Below the pieces are notes generated by a model. That model was not told the DNA's origin. It ran no database searches and saw only the letters and a list, made by a program, of their open reading frames with translations. A stretch of 64,000 nt of DNA from an uncultured SAR86 cluster bacterium. Its GTDB lineage: Bacteria; Pseudomonadota; Gammaproteobacteria; Magnimaribacterales; Magnimaribacteraceae. The stretch covers positions 174,160 through 238,159 of the forward strand of contig CACNCK010000001.1 in the NCBI GenBank assembly GCA_902618945.1, written 5' to 3'. The first letter of the stretch is position 1. Every line of letters begins with the position of its first letter. Both the position numbers and the translations under genes were made by a program. Below, piece by piece: positions 42,368 through 50,479 of this stretch.

Positions 42368-42638
42368 ATCAGAACTAATACAAAAAATAGCAGATAAAAA
42401 AAATCCTCTTAGTCAAAATGATATTCAGGAATCTGTTAATTCAATATTACAATTTATTTCTGAAAGTTTGCATATGTCTGATAGAGTGGAAATCAGAAAT
42501 TTTGGAACTTTTTCAGTTAGATATAGACCAGAGAGATTATCAAGAAACCCAAAGCTGGGCACAGCTATTTACGTGCAAGCAAAGCGTCATCCTTATTTCA
42601 GAGCTTCGAAATATTTGAAAGAATCTTTAAACATTTAA
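42360..42638 (+). CDS. ihfB: Integration host factor subunit beta
   Basis: A 92-residue HU/IHF-family DNA-bending protein. MNKSELIQKIADKKNPLSQNDIQESVN at the start, VEIRNFGTFSVRYRPERLSRNPKLGTAIYV and the HPYFRASKYLKE tail. The position after rpsA identifies the beta subunit; the alpha partner is at 62841-63137. Overlaps the end of rpsA by 8 bp. Confidence 0.95.
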   Translation: MNKSELIQKIADKKNPLSQNDIQESVNSILQFISESLHMSDRVEIRNFGTFSVRYRPERLSRNPKLGTAIYVQAKRHPYFRASKYLKESLNI

Positions 42639-42680
42639 AAAAGTAGAAGCTGTATAGTATCCTTAAGATAAGAGGGGTAT

Positions 42681-43014
42681 ATGTCAGAGGATATAAAAAA
42701 TAAGGTAAAACAAACTTTCGAAGATTCAATATCTGCTAAGCAAGAAATAATTGATAATGAATCTTATAAGGTTCAAGTAGATGCAGGAGATGTTATTGCC
42801 AACTCTATTTCAAATGGCGGCAAGTTACTTCTTTGCGGTAATGGAGGATCAGCCGCTGATGCGCAACACTTGGCTGCAGAATTCTTTGTTAGATTGACTT
42901 CAGATGTAAATAGAGAAAGTATCCCTGCTCTTTCTTTAGAACAAGATACATCGACTCTTACTTCAGTTTATCGAAGACCTTTTGTTGGAAAGCGGTTGGT
43001 TAATTAGAAAATAG
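42681..43014 (+). pseudogene. gmhA: Sedoheptulose-7-phosphate isomerase remnant with internal deletion
   Basis: The reading frame gives 108 residues of a SIS-domain phosphoheptose isomerase: [20 protein letters not shown] (50-68, with His63 and Glu67), [10 protein letters not shown] (86-95), then 13 unrelated residues and TAG. Intact GmhA is about 190 residues. From about 42961 a shifted frame reads [17 protein letters not shown] and stops at 43014; this resembles the end of E. coli GmhA (IQLIEKEMVK). The gene thus looks like the two ends of gmhA joined out of frame, with about 80 codons lost, including the C-terminal catalytic histidine. A sequencing or assembly error is possible. A DiaA-type paralogue is the alternative identity. 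Confidence 0.75.
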
Positions 43015-43016
43015 AA

Positions 43017-43244
43017 ATGGGTTTTTCTAGCATTCTCCTATTGATATCTATCATTTTGATAGGTGTCTACTCTTTTATATTTCTAGGAATTAATGATGCA
43101 GTAGTCCAATTGGACCTATTATTTTTAGAATTAGACTTTCAGTTAGGCATCTTAATGCTATCATCTTTCTTAGTAGGAATTCTTATCACAATCGTCCTAG
43201 AACTGCTTTTCTTTTTCGCGAAGAGAAAAAATAAGGATGAGTGA
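43017..43244 (+). CDS. lapA: LapA-domain inner-membrane protein
   Basis: A 75-residue protein with two transmembrane segments (about 4-24 and 40-66) and a basic C-terminal tail (FFAKRKNKDE), the DUF1049/LapA pattern. In E. coli LapA forms a pair with LapB (YciM), which controls LPS synthesis through LpxC turnover. Here the downstream gene is pgi, not lapB. The ribosome site is weak. Overlaps pgi by 8 bp. Confidence 0.75.
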   Translation: MGFSSILLLISIILIGVYSFIFLGINDAVVQLDLLFLELDFQLGILMLSSFLVGILITIVLELLFFFAKRKNKDE

Positions 43245-44718
43245 TATCAGAAAAAAAATTTGTAATGAACTCTTATTACTTGGTAAGGGTTTAGAAAATA
43301 CTCATCTATCTGAATTACATACCGAACGATATCAAGAGAAGAGAATCATTAAAAATTCACTTCTAAATTTTGATTATTCCAAACAAAGAATTGATGAAAA
43401 AGTTGTCGACTACCTTCTAAAGATCCCCGACCTAATAAATTTAAAGGATTCACTTCAAGCGTTATTTGATGGGAATATAATTAATCCTTCCGAAGGAAGA
43501 ACTGTATCTCATACAATTTACAGAGATAAAAATTCTAATGAAAGATTCAAAATCATCTTTTCAGAAAGAGAAAAAATTAAATCTTTCTTAGAGAAGAATA
43601 TTCTCAAGACTATTAAAAATGTAATTTGCTTGAGCATCGGAGGGTCTAGGTTAGGACCAGAGTTGTTGAGTGAATTTCAATCCTTAGACGGGCCTATAAA
43701 TATCTTCTTTTGTTCTAGTTTTGACCTTTTGGAGTTATGTGATGTTTTAAGAGAATGTAATCAAAACGAAACTATAATTATTGTTTCCTCAAAATCCTTT
43801 GAGACATCTGAGATACTTAAGAATCTTGATCATGCCAAGTCTTGGTTTAGCCAAGATCCTGATATCGAATGTAATGATCATTTGTATGGCATATCTGCCA
43901 ATACCTCAGCAATGACTGCACATGGGATAAAGGATAGTAATCAATTTCAGATTTTAGATTCTTTAGGAGGAAGATTTTCGATATGGTCCTCTATTAGTTT
44001 ACCTGCTTTCATAAATACAAACTTTAACTCTTATCTTGATTTGCTTGAGGGTGCGCGTTTAGCTGATGAGCATACAAGAAAAGCATCATGGGAATCTAAT
44101 ATCCCAGTTGTGATGGCACTTTTAAGCGTGTGGAATGCAAGCTCTCTAAATATAAATAATCATGGCATATTTACTTATAATTTTAGGTTACGTTCGTTAA
44201 CTAAATATATTGCTCAACTATCCATGGAGAGTAATGGAAAATCTATCAACTTCGACTCTCAAGAATCAGTTTTTTGCACTTCTCCCTTGATCTGGGGTGG
44301 CTATGGTATTGAATTACAGCATTCTAAATTTCAATGGCTGATGCAAGGTAAGACAGCAACCTCTTGCGATTTTATTGGATTAAATAATGGTAAAGAAGAG
44401 ACAGTTGATTCTTATGAAATGCTTTTGTCACAGGTTTTGGCGATGACTTATGGAAAAGAAGACAAAGAGTGTCCTTACAAAACAATAAAAGGAAATAATC
44501 CTTGTTCAATTTTGCAGCTCAATTCCATCGATCTAAAAAGCTTAGGGTTTTTATTGGCTATATATGAGCACAAAGCATTTATAGAAGCTTCTATACTAGG
44601 CATAGATCCTTTTGATCAATGGGGTGTTCAGTTAGGTAAAAGTATTGCCTTGAAATCTAAACATGACAAAGAATTTTTAAACGAGAAGTTTTCCAAGAGT
44701 ATTCTCCCTAAATCCTAG
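43237..44718 (+). CDS. pgi: Glucose-6-phosphate isomerase
   Basis: A 493-residue enzyme interconverting glucose 6-P and fructose 6-P. Both family signatures are present: DSLGGRFSIWSSISLP (about 246-261) and DPFDQWGVQLGK near the C-terminus, plus SMESNGK with the catalytic Glu. It is about 55 residues shorter than E. coli Pgi and divergent: SIGGSRLGP has Arg where SDLGP is usual, and the GTNGQHAFYQ block reads GYGIELQHSKFQW, keeping the His. Followed by manC after 14 bp, so it may supply fructose 6-P for GDP-mannose. Confidence 0.92.
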   Translation: MSDIRKKICNELLLLGKGLENTHLSELHTERYQEKRIIKNSLLNFDYSKQRIDEKVVDYLLKIPDLINLKDSLQALFDGNIINPSEGRTVSHTIYRDKNSNERFKIIFSEREKIKSFLEKNILKTIKNVICLSIGGSRLGPELLSEFQSLDGPINIFFCSSFDLLELCDVLRECNQNETIIIVSSKSFETSEILKNLDHAKSWFSQDPDIECNDHLYGISANTSAMTAHGIKDSNQFQILDSLGGRFSIWSSISLPAFINTNFNSYLDLLEGARLADEHTRKASWESNIPVVMALLSVWNASSLNINNHGIFTYNFRLRSLTKYIAQLSMESNGKSINFDSQESVFCTSPLIWGGYGIELQHSKFQWLMQGKTATSCDFIGLNNGKEETVDSYEMLLSQVLAMTYGKEDKECPYKTIKGNNPCSILQLNSIDLKSLGFLLAIYEHKAFIEASILGIDPFDQWGVQLGKSIALKSKHDKEFLNEKFSKSILPKS

Positions 44719-44720
44719 TT

Positions 44721-44726
44721 TATAAT
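44721..44726 (+). promoter_or_regulatory. TATAAT box directly before manC
   Basis: A consensus -10 hexamer ends 6 bp before the manC ATG, with no Shine-Dalgarno sequence in between and no good -35 box. If used, it would give a leaderless manC transcript. Confidence 0.35.
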
Positions 44727-44732
44727 CTATAT

Positions 44733-45977
44733 ATGGGCTCAAAAAAATTTAGACCAATTATCTTGGCAGGAGGTTCTGGAAAGAGGCTGTGGCCGCTCTC
44801 AACAAAAGAAAGACCTAAGCAGTTCATTCCTTTTTTTGGAGATTTCACTCTTTTTGATTTAACTCTTCAAAGAATAAATAACAGAGATATATTTAAGAAA
44901 CCTATAATAGTAACTTCTGAAGAATACCTGTATTTGGTTGAAAAATCTTTGTCGAAAACAGGCTTAGAAGTTGAAAAGATTTTCTTAGAACCAGAATCGA
45001 AGAATACTTTCTCAGCTTCTGTTTTGCCTGTGCTGGATGCCTTGAAGCGCAATAAAAAAGAAAGATACATGGTTATGCCTTCTGATCACTATATTCCTTT
45101 TAATAAATCTTTTTACGAAACATGCACAATAATTAAAAACCAATTTAGGAAAAAAGCTCTTATATTATTGGGGGTTGTACCAGATAATCCGTCTACAGAA
45201 TATGGTTATATCTCTGTAGATACCTCCAACGAAGAAATTAAACGCGTTAAATCTTTCATAGAAAAACCTGATCTTGAGAAAGCTAAACTCTTAATGAAAC
45301 AACCGGATACTTTATGGAATTCTGGGATGTTTTTCTTCGATGGCAAATGGCTTAGTGATTCTGTTCAATTAAAAAACCGAGAGATGTATTCACTTATGTA
45401 TGATCTTTTACCTACTTCAGAATTAAGTCAAGTATATTTTTATCCTGATAAAAATAAATTTTCAAAGCTTACAAACATCTCCTTCGATAGAGCATTTGTT
45501 GAATCTAATGAAGAAAATCTTGTAGTGTCTTTAGAAGCGGGTTGGACTGATCTTGGTTCATGGCATAGTTTAAGTAATCTTCATAAGGAACCGAAACATG
45601 GACTTACTCTATATTCAGAGGGAGATTATTCTAGAACTGAAAAACCTTGGGGTTACTTCGAGGTATTACTTGAATCAGAGTCTTCAAAAGTTAAAATTCT
45701 TTCTGTAGATCCTGGTCAGAAGCTTTCATTGCAAATGCATGAACATAGATCTGAAACTTGGTATGTGACTCAAGGCATCGCAACAGTTACAAAAGGAAAT
45801 ACAACTTTTAATCTTCAGCCTGGCGAGAGTGTAGAGATTGATCAGAAAGAAAGGCATAGAGTGCAAAACTCTGGTGACGAAATTTTAGAGATAATTGAGA
45901 TCCAAACTGGAACATATTTTGGAGAAGATGACATTATTCGCTTTGAGGATATTTATGGAAGAAAAGATTTTCACTGA
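44733..45977 (+). CDS. manC: Mannose-1-phosphate guanylyltransferase/mannose-6-phosphate isomerase
   Basis: A 414-residue bifunctional type II enzyme making GDP-mannose. GTP-mannose-1-P guanylyltransferase domain (about 1-282) with LAGGSGKRLWPLSTKERPKQF (11-31), MPSDHYI, FIEKPD, WNSGMF. C-terminal cupin isomerase domain (about 300-414) with EKPWGYFE, GQKLSLQMHEHRSETW and ERHRVQN. Only about 20 residues lie between GSWHSL and the cupin, where E. coli ManC (478) has a linker subdomain of about 65 more. The last 23 bp overlap uvrC. Confidence 0.93.
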   Translation: MGSKKFRPIILAGGSGKRLWPLSTKERPKQFIPFFGDFTLFDLTLQRINNRDIFKKPIIVTSEEYLYLVEKSLSKTGLEVEKIFLEPESKNTFSASVLPVLDALKRNKKERYMVMPSDHYIPFNKSFYETCTIIKNQFRKKALILLGVVPDNPSTEYGYISVDTSNEEIKRVKSFIEKPDLEKAKLLMKQPDTLWNSGMFFFDGKWLSDSVQLKNREMYSLMYDLLPTSELSQVYFYPDKNKFSKLTNISFDRAFVESNEENLVVSLEAGWTDLGSWHSLSNLHKEPKHGLTLYSEGDYSRTEKPWGYFEVLLESESSKVKILSVDPGQKLSLQMHEHRSETWYVTQGIATVTKGNTTFNLQPGESVEIDQKERHRVQNSGDEILEIIEIQTGTYFGEDDIIRFEDIYGRKDFH

Positions 45978-47787
45978 ATCTCCTCACGTAATTCCTACTA
46001 CGGCTAAAGAGATTAAGGATTTTATTAGGGAGATTCCAGGATCTCCAGGCGTCTATAAATTTTTAGATAAATTGAAAAGGCCTATCTATATAGGAAAAGC
46101 AAAATCTCTTAACAAAAGACTTGCATCATATTTCCGAGGCTCCTCTAGATCTGAAAAGATTGATAGGTTAGTTGAATCAGCAAAGTTTATTGAATTTTCA
46201 TTAACAAACACTGAACTGGAATCTCTTCTTCATGAACAGTATCTGATTAAAAATTATAAACCTAAATTCAATGTTCAGTTTAAAGACGATAAAGGATATC
46301 CCTGGATAAAAATTGAAACACATAATACTTTTCCTGCAGCTCAATCTTTTTTGGGGAAGAAACAGGATAAAGGGAAATTTTTTGGACCTTTTCCTAATTC
46401 ATATGCTGTCAGAGATGCTCTGAAATTAATACAAAAAACTTTTAAATTAAGAAATTGCTCTGACTCTTATTTCAAAAATAGAAATAGACCTTGCTTACAA
46501 TATGAAATAGGAAGATGTTCTGCTCCATGTGTAGGTTTGATAAGCACTGAAGAATACCAAAATGAGGTAAGGGGTGCAGACCTTTTACTTTCTGGAAAAT
46601 CGGAGGTTTTAGCTAAGGAGTTTTATAGTTTGATGGATAATTTTGCTTTAAAACAGCAATATGAAAAGGCAGCCGTTTATAGAGACAGAATATCTGCTTT
46701 AAGAGATATTCAGAGAAGCCAAAGTGTTGCAGGTTTTAGGAAGAATAGAGATGCCATTTATTTATCTATCTCAAAAGGAAAACGCAAATTAGGTGTAAGC
46801 AGCGTTAAAGGAGGTTGGGTTACTGGACACAAGAATTTCATACTTGAAGAAGGTATTGAAGAGAATGAAACCTTAGAAAGTTTCATAGGTCATCATTATT
46901 TCATCTCCAAGAATTGCCCTTCCACGCTGGTTGTAGGTCAAGAGCTAAAAAACAAGAATCTTATTGAAGAGGCTCTAAGTAAATTTCATGAAAAAAAAAT
47001 CTCTATCATTACTAAACCCTCTAAGAAAGACAAAGGCCTTTTGGAAATATGTAAGGCCAATACAGAGTTTATTTTTAAAAAGGACAAAACTGATCCTGAT
47101 ATTGACTACAAGCTAGAGGAATTAAAGAGAGAATTAAAAATTAATGAGATCGATAAAATTGAGTCTTATGATATAAGTCATCATTCCGGTGACAATGCTG
47201 TAGCCGGTTGCGTAGTTTATGGTAAAGAAGGAAAGGCTAAAAACCTTTATAGAACCTACAACATAAGTAAAAAAAATTCAGGTAACGACATAGGTTCAAT
47301 GCTTGAGTTAATAGAAAGAAGGTTCTCCAACAAAAAAAATAAAATTCCGAGTCTAATAATTATTGATGGTGGCAGAACCCATTTAAAGCAAGTCCAGAAA
47401 AAGATGGAAGAAATAGGAATTTCTTTTGAGAATGTCATTTCTATTTCTAAAGGAATTAGAAGAAAGGCTTCTTTTGATTCAATTCATTTAACACGAGGAG
47501 AATCTAAGTTAGTTAAAGAAGGTTCTATATTTCACAATTTCATTCAAGAAATTAGGGACGAAACACACAGGTATGCAATATCCTCGCAAAAAAGAAAGAG
47601 TATCAAATCTTCCTTAGGATCCTCTTTGGATAATTTAACGGGAGTAGGGGATTCGAGAAAAAAACTTTTATTGAGGTATTTTGGTTCTCTAGAGCAAATA
47701 AAACGAGCAAGTATTGATGATCTGTCTGAAGTTTCCGGCATTGGTATGGTTACGGCGAAGTCAATTTATAAACAATTGCGTAATTAG
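45955..47787 (+). CDS. uvrC: UvrABC system protein C
   Basis: A 610-residue nucleotide-excision-repair endonuclease, the same length as E. coli UvrC. GIY-YIG nuclease domain at the N-terminus ([10 protein letters not shown]...[10 protein letters not shown]), Cys-rich [20 protein letters not shown] motif ([16 protein letters not shown]), RNase H-like nuclease ([27 protein letters not shown]) and C-terminal helix-hairpin-helix pair ([31 protein letters not shown]). The start is the ATG at 45955, with GAGG 6 bp upstream; an in-frame upstream codon inside manC at 45895 adds non-family sequence. Confidence 0.96.
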   Translation: MEEKIFTESPHVIPTTAKEIKDFIREIPGSPGVYKFLDKLKRPIYIGKAKSLNKRLASYFRGSSRSEKIDRLVESAKFIEFSLTNTELESLLHEQYLIKNYKPKFNVQFKDDKGYPWIKIETHNTFPAAQSFLGKKQDKGKFFGPFPNSYAVRDALKLIQKTFKLRNCSDSYFKNRNRPCLQYEIGRCSAPCVGLISTEEYQNEVRGADLLLSGKSEVLAKEFYSLMDNFALKQQYEKAAVYRDRISALRDIQRSQSVAGFRKNRDAIYLSISKGKRKLGVSSVKGGWVTGHKNFILEEGIEENETLESFIGHHYFISKNCPSTLVVGQELKNKNLIEEALSKFHEKKISIITKPSKKDKGLLEICKANTEFIFKKDKTDPDIDYKLEELKRELKINEIDKIESYDISHHSGDNAVAGCVVYGKEGKAKNLYRTYNISKKNSGNDIGSMLELIERRFSNKKNKIPSLIIIDGGRTHLKQVQKKMEEIGISFENVISISKGIRRKASFDSIHLTRGESKLVKEGSIFHNFIQEIRDETHRYAISSQKRKSIKSSLGSSLDNLTGVGDSRKKLLLRYFGSLEQIKRASIDDLSEVSGIGMVTAKSIYKQLRN

Positions 47788-47792
47788 TTTGG

Positions 47793-48329
47793 ATGGCAAA
47801 TTACCTGACTTTTTCAAGGATATTATTAATATTTCCAGTTCTTATATTGGCTTCACCTGAGTCTAATCCAAATAATTGGGCTGCTCTTGTATTATTTGTG
47901 ATTGCAGGCATTACTGATCACTTAGATGGATACGTTGCAAGAAAAACAGGCTCAACAAGTTCTCTGGGAGCTTTGCTTGATTTGGTAGCAGATAAACTGT
48001 TAATTATCATTACCATTTTTTATTTTATTTCTTATTCGAGTAGTCTTTTATTGATCATACCATCCACAATAATAATTTTTAGAGAAGTAGTTATTTCAGC
48101 TTTTAGGCAGCTTCTGGCTGAAAAAGAAGGAGAGAATCCTGTAAAAGTAACCTTTTTAGCTAAGAGTAAAACCACATTGCAAATTTTTGCCTTGTCTTTT
48201 TTGATTATATCGCCAAATTTTGGTCGGCCTTTCTTCTTTTTGACTGTTTGCTTGTTTTGGCTGGCAGCTTATGTCTCTCTTCATAGCTTGCTCGCATACA
48301 TAAAAAATTATAAATATCTAATTAAATAG
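47793..48329 (+). CDS. pgsA: CDP-diacylglycerol-glycerol-3-phosphate 3-phosphatidyltransferase
   Basis: A 178-residue inner-membrane enzyme producing phosphatidylglycerophosphate. The CDP-alcohol phosphatidyltransferase motif is intact: Asp42, Asp45-Gly46, Ala49-Arg50, Gly59, Asp63 and Asp67 (DHLDGYVAR...[11 protein letters not shown]). Several hydrophobic helices. It follows uvrC after 5 bp, as in E. coli, and its product is the substrate of PgpA at 10368-10850. Confidence 0.95.
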   Translation: MANYLTFSRILLIFPVLILASPESNPNNWAALVLFVIAGITDHLDGYVARKTGSTSSLGALLDLVADKLLIIITIFYFISYSSSLLLIIPSTIIIFREVVISAFRQLLAEKEGENPVKVTFLAKSKTTLQIFALSFLIISPNFGRPFFFLTVCLFWLAAYVSLHSLLAYIKNYKYLIK

Positions 48330-48352
48330 CTGGTCTAATAGTTATAGATATT

Positions 48353-48358
48353 TAGAAT
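48353..48358 (+). promoter_or_regulatory. Candidate -10 box for the tRNA-Cys/tRNA-Leu transcript
   Basis: TAGAAT ends 8 bp before the tRNA-Cys 5' end. The -35 region is weak. Read-through from pgsA is the alternative. Confidence 0.3.
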
Positions 48359-48366
48359 ACTCCCAA

Positions 48367-48437
48367 GGCTGAGTAGCAAAGTGGTTATGCAGCGGATTGC
48401 AAATCCGTCTACGCCGGTTCGATTCCGACCTCAGCCT
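48367..48437 (+). tRNA. tRNA-Cys (GCA)
   Basis: Acceptor arms GGCTGAG and CTCAGCC pair fully. The anticodon loop TTGCAAA carries GCA, flanked by the stem GGAT/ATCC. The T-loop is GGTTCGATTCC. The discriminator is T, as usual for tRNA-Cys, and CCA is not encoded (CAA follows). It stands between pgsA and tRNA-Leu, like cysT in E. coli. Confidence 0.95.
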
Positions 48438-48462
48438 CAATGTAATATAATTAAAAGTGAAT

Positions 48463-48549
48463 GCCCGGGTGGTGGAATTGGTAGACACAAGGGACTTAAA
48501 ATCCCTCGAAGGAAACTTCGTGCCGGTTCGAGTCCGGCCCCGGGCACCA
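48463..48549 (+). tRNA. tRNA-Leu (TAA)
   Basis: Acceptor GCCCGGG pairs with CCCGGGC. The anticodon stem-loop GGGACTTAAAATCCC has anticodon TAA. A long class II variable arm (TCGAAGGAAACTTCG) and T-arm GCCGG/CCGGC are present. CCA is encoded. It corresponds to leuZ of the E. coli glyW-cysT-leuZ cluster; the tRNA-Gly member is absent here. Confidence 0.95.
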
Positions 48550-48554
48550 ACTCA

Positions 48555-50465
48555 ATGAGCTTTAAAAATAGATTATTAAATTCTCCGAGAAAGACTAAAC
48601 AATTTTTAGTTGCTCTGACTGATTTCCTGTCTTTTTCCTTAGCTGTTCTTTTGGCATGTTTAGTAAGTAATCTCAATTTAAAAGATCTTTCATTAATTGA
48701 ACTGGTAAGAATTCTGTGGGTACCTGCTTTTTCTGTTTTTGTATTTTATCTATTTGGAGTTTATAGGTCTGTCCTAAGGTTCATAGATTTTGCCGTTGTA
48801 TACCTTCTGTTTAAGGCAATACTTACAGCATTTATAATTAACTATAGTTTAAGACTATTTTTTTCCTACTATCTACAAGGAATCTTAATTAATGGTGAAT
48901 TTAATTCCTTAATCAATGAGCCAGGTTGGCTAGTAGGATTACTTCTTTCGATAGTTCTAGTTGTTGGTTCTAGAATTTATGCTAATTTTCTACTATCCAG
49001 TAAAAAAGCCGAAAAAAGAGTAGTTATTTATGGTGCAGGTTCTGCAGGGATTCAATTATCTGAAGCTTTGAAGGTTAGCACTGAAATGGAACCAATAGCA
49101 TTTTTTGATTCGAATAAGGCTGTACAAAATACATTTTTGGGTGGAATTAAGATTTTAGATCCTAACAAGTTAGAAAAATTTATTAAAAGGAAAAAGGTAG
49201 ACGAAGTTTTAATTGCAATGCCATCAGTCTCTAAGTCAACTTTGAGTAATCTTTTGGAAGAAATTGAAGGCTATTCAGTAAAGGTGAGAATATTACCTGG
49301 ATTAGCAGCATTAGCCCAAGGTAAAGTATCTGTATCGGAATTGAAAGAAGTTGATATTTCAGATCTTTTAGGTAGAGAAGAGGTTGAATCACATAAATAC
49401 TTAATTAAGAGAAATATAGAAAAAAAATCAGTCCTAATAACTGGCGCTGGAGGTTCGATCGGCTCGGAAATAAGCAGACAAGTAATAAAAAATAATCCTA
49501 ATCAGGTTATCTTATTTGATTCGAACGAATATGCCCTTTATTCAATTAAAAGGGAGATTGAAAGTATCGCAAAAGATATACAAATATATTCTATTCTTGG
49601 AAATGTTCTTAATAAAGAAAGAATGATCGAAGTCTTAAACGCATTCGAAGTTAATACCGTCTATCATGCCGCGGCTTATAAACATGTCTCTTTAGTTGAA
49701 GAAAATCCATTTGAAGCTGTATCTAATAATATATTTGGCACAAAAATAACTGCAGAATCAGCTGTTGAGTCTAAAGTAGAAACGTTTGTTTTAATCTCAA
49801 CCGACAAGGCAGTGAGGCCAACTAATATAATGGGAGCAACTAAAAGATTTGCAGAGCTGATTCTTCAGGCGTTGTCTACAGAAAATACTACAAAAATGAT
49901 TATGGTTAGGTTTGGTAATGTTATTGGTTCTTCTGGATCAGCTATCCCTCTTTTCCAACAACAAATTAGGGAAGGAGGCCCCGTTACAGTAACTCACCCA
50001 GAAGTTATTAGATATTTTATGACAATACCCGAAGCTGCAGAGTTAGTCATACAAGCAGGAGCAATGGGTAAAGGGGGGGAGGTTTTTGTCCTTGATATGG
50101 GAGAACCTGTAAAGATTTTGGACTTGGCTAAGAGACTTATAAACCTTTCTGGCAAGGAGATAAATGACGATAATAACCCCGCAGGAGATATTCAAATTGA
50201 ATTCATGGGCTTAAGACCAGGAGAAAAATTATTCGAGGAGCTTCTAATTGGCGATAATGTAAGTCCTACTGAGCACACAAGAATTTTAAAAGCGCATGAA
50301 GACTTTCTTAGCAAAGAAGTGATACATAATTATCTAAAAAAATTAAAATTAGCAGAAGAAAATGGAGATGTAATTGAACTTAAGGAGATTCTTAAAGCTG
50401 TAGTGGTAGGATTTACTCCAGAGAAAGAAATTACCGATGTGCTTACTCTTCAAAAAGAAAATTAA
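48555..50465 (+). CDS. Nucleotide-sugar 4,6-dehydratase/epimerase, WbpM/FlaA1/CapD type
   Basis: A 636-residue inner-membrane protein. About four N-terminal transmembrane helices (residues 15-150), a CoA-binding-like Rossmann domain (VVIYGAGSAGIQLSEAL), then the catalytic SDR domain with VLITGAGGSIGSEISRQVI, STDKAVRPTNIMGATKR (Met in the usual Tyr position, as in WbpM) and RFGNVIGSSGSAIPLF. It probably makes a 4-keto-6-deoxy-HexNAc nucleotide for O-antigen or capsule. The start is 5 nt after the tRNA-Leu CCA with no Shine-Dalgarno; a longer frame from 48381 would translate the tRNAs and is rejected. Confidence 0.9.
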   Translation: MSFKNRLLNSPRKTKQFLVALTDFLSFSLAVLLACLVSNLNLKDLSLIELVRILWVPAFSVFVFYLFGVYRSVLRFIDFAVVYLLFKAILTAFIINYSLRLFFSYYLQGILINGEFNSLINEPGWLVGLLLSIVLVVGSRIYANFLLSSKKAEKRVVIYGAGSAGIQLSEALKVSTEMEPIAFFDSNKAVQNTFLGGIKILDPNKLEKFIKRKKVDEVLIAMPSVSKSTLSNLLEEIEGYSVKVRILPGLAALAQGKVSVSELKEVDISDLLGREEVESHKYLIKRNIEKKSVLITGAGGSIGSEISRQVIKNNPNQVILFDSNEYALYSIKREIESIAKDIQIYSILGNVLNKERMIEVLNAFEVNTVYHAAAYKHVSLVEENPFEAVSNNIFGTKITAESAVESKVETFVLISTDKAVRPTNIMGATKRFAELILQALSTENTTKMIMVRFGNVIGSSGSAIPLFQQQIREGGPVTVTHPEVIRYFMTIPEAAELVIQAGAMGKGGEVFVLDMGEPVKILDLAKRLINLSGKEINDDNNPAGDIQIEFMGLRPGEKLFEELLIGDNVSPTEHTRILKAHEDFLSKEVIHNYLKKLKLAEENGDVIELKEILKAVVVGFTPEKEITDVLTLQKEN

Positions 50466-50479
50466 CTTGTAAAAATACC

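Noticed and set aside
42418-42618. A second frame inside ihfB
   Set aside because: It overlaps ihfB completely, has no family features, and ihfB is certain.
45895-45954. A 20-residue N-terminal extension of UvrC
   Set aside because: It lies inside manC, has no ribosome site, and E. coli UvrC length (610) fits the ATG at 45955, which has GAGG upstream.
48381-48554. An open frame running upstream of the dehydratase gene through both tRNA genes
   Set aside because: The extra 58 codons translate tRNA-Cys and tRNA-Leu sequence; the family N-terminus fits the ATG at 48555.
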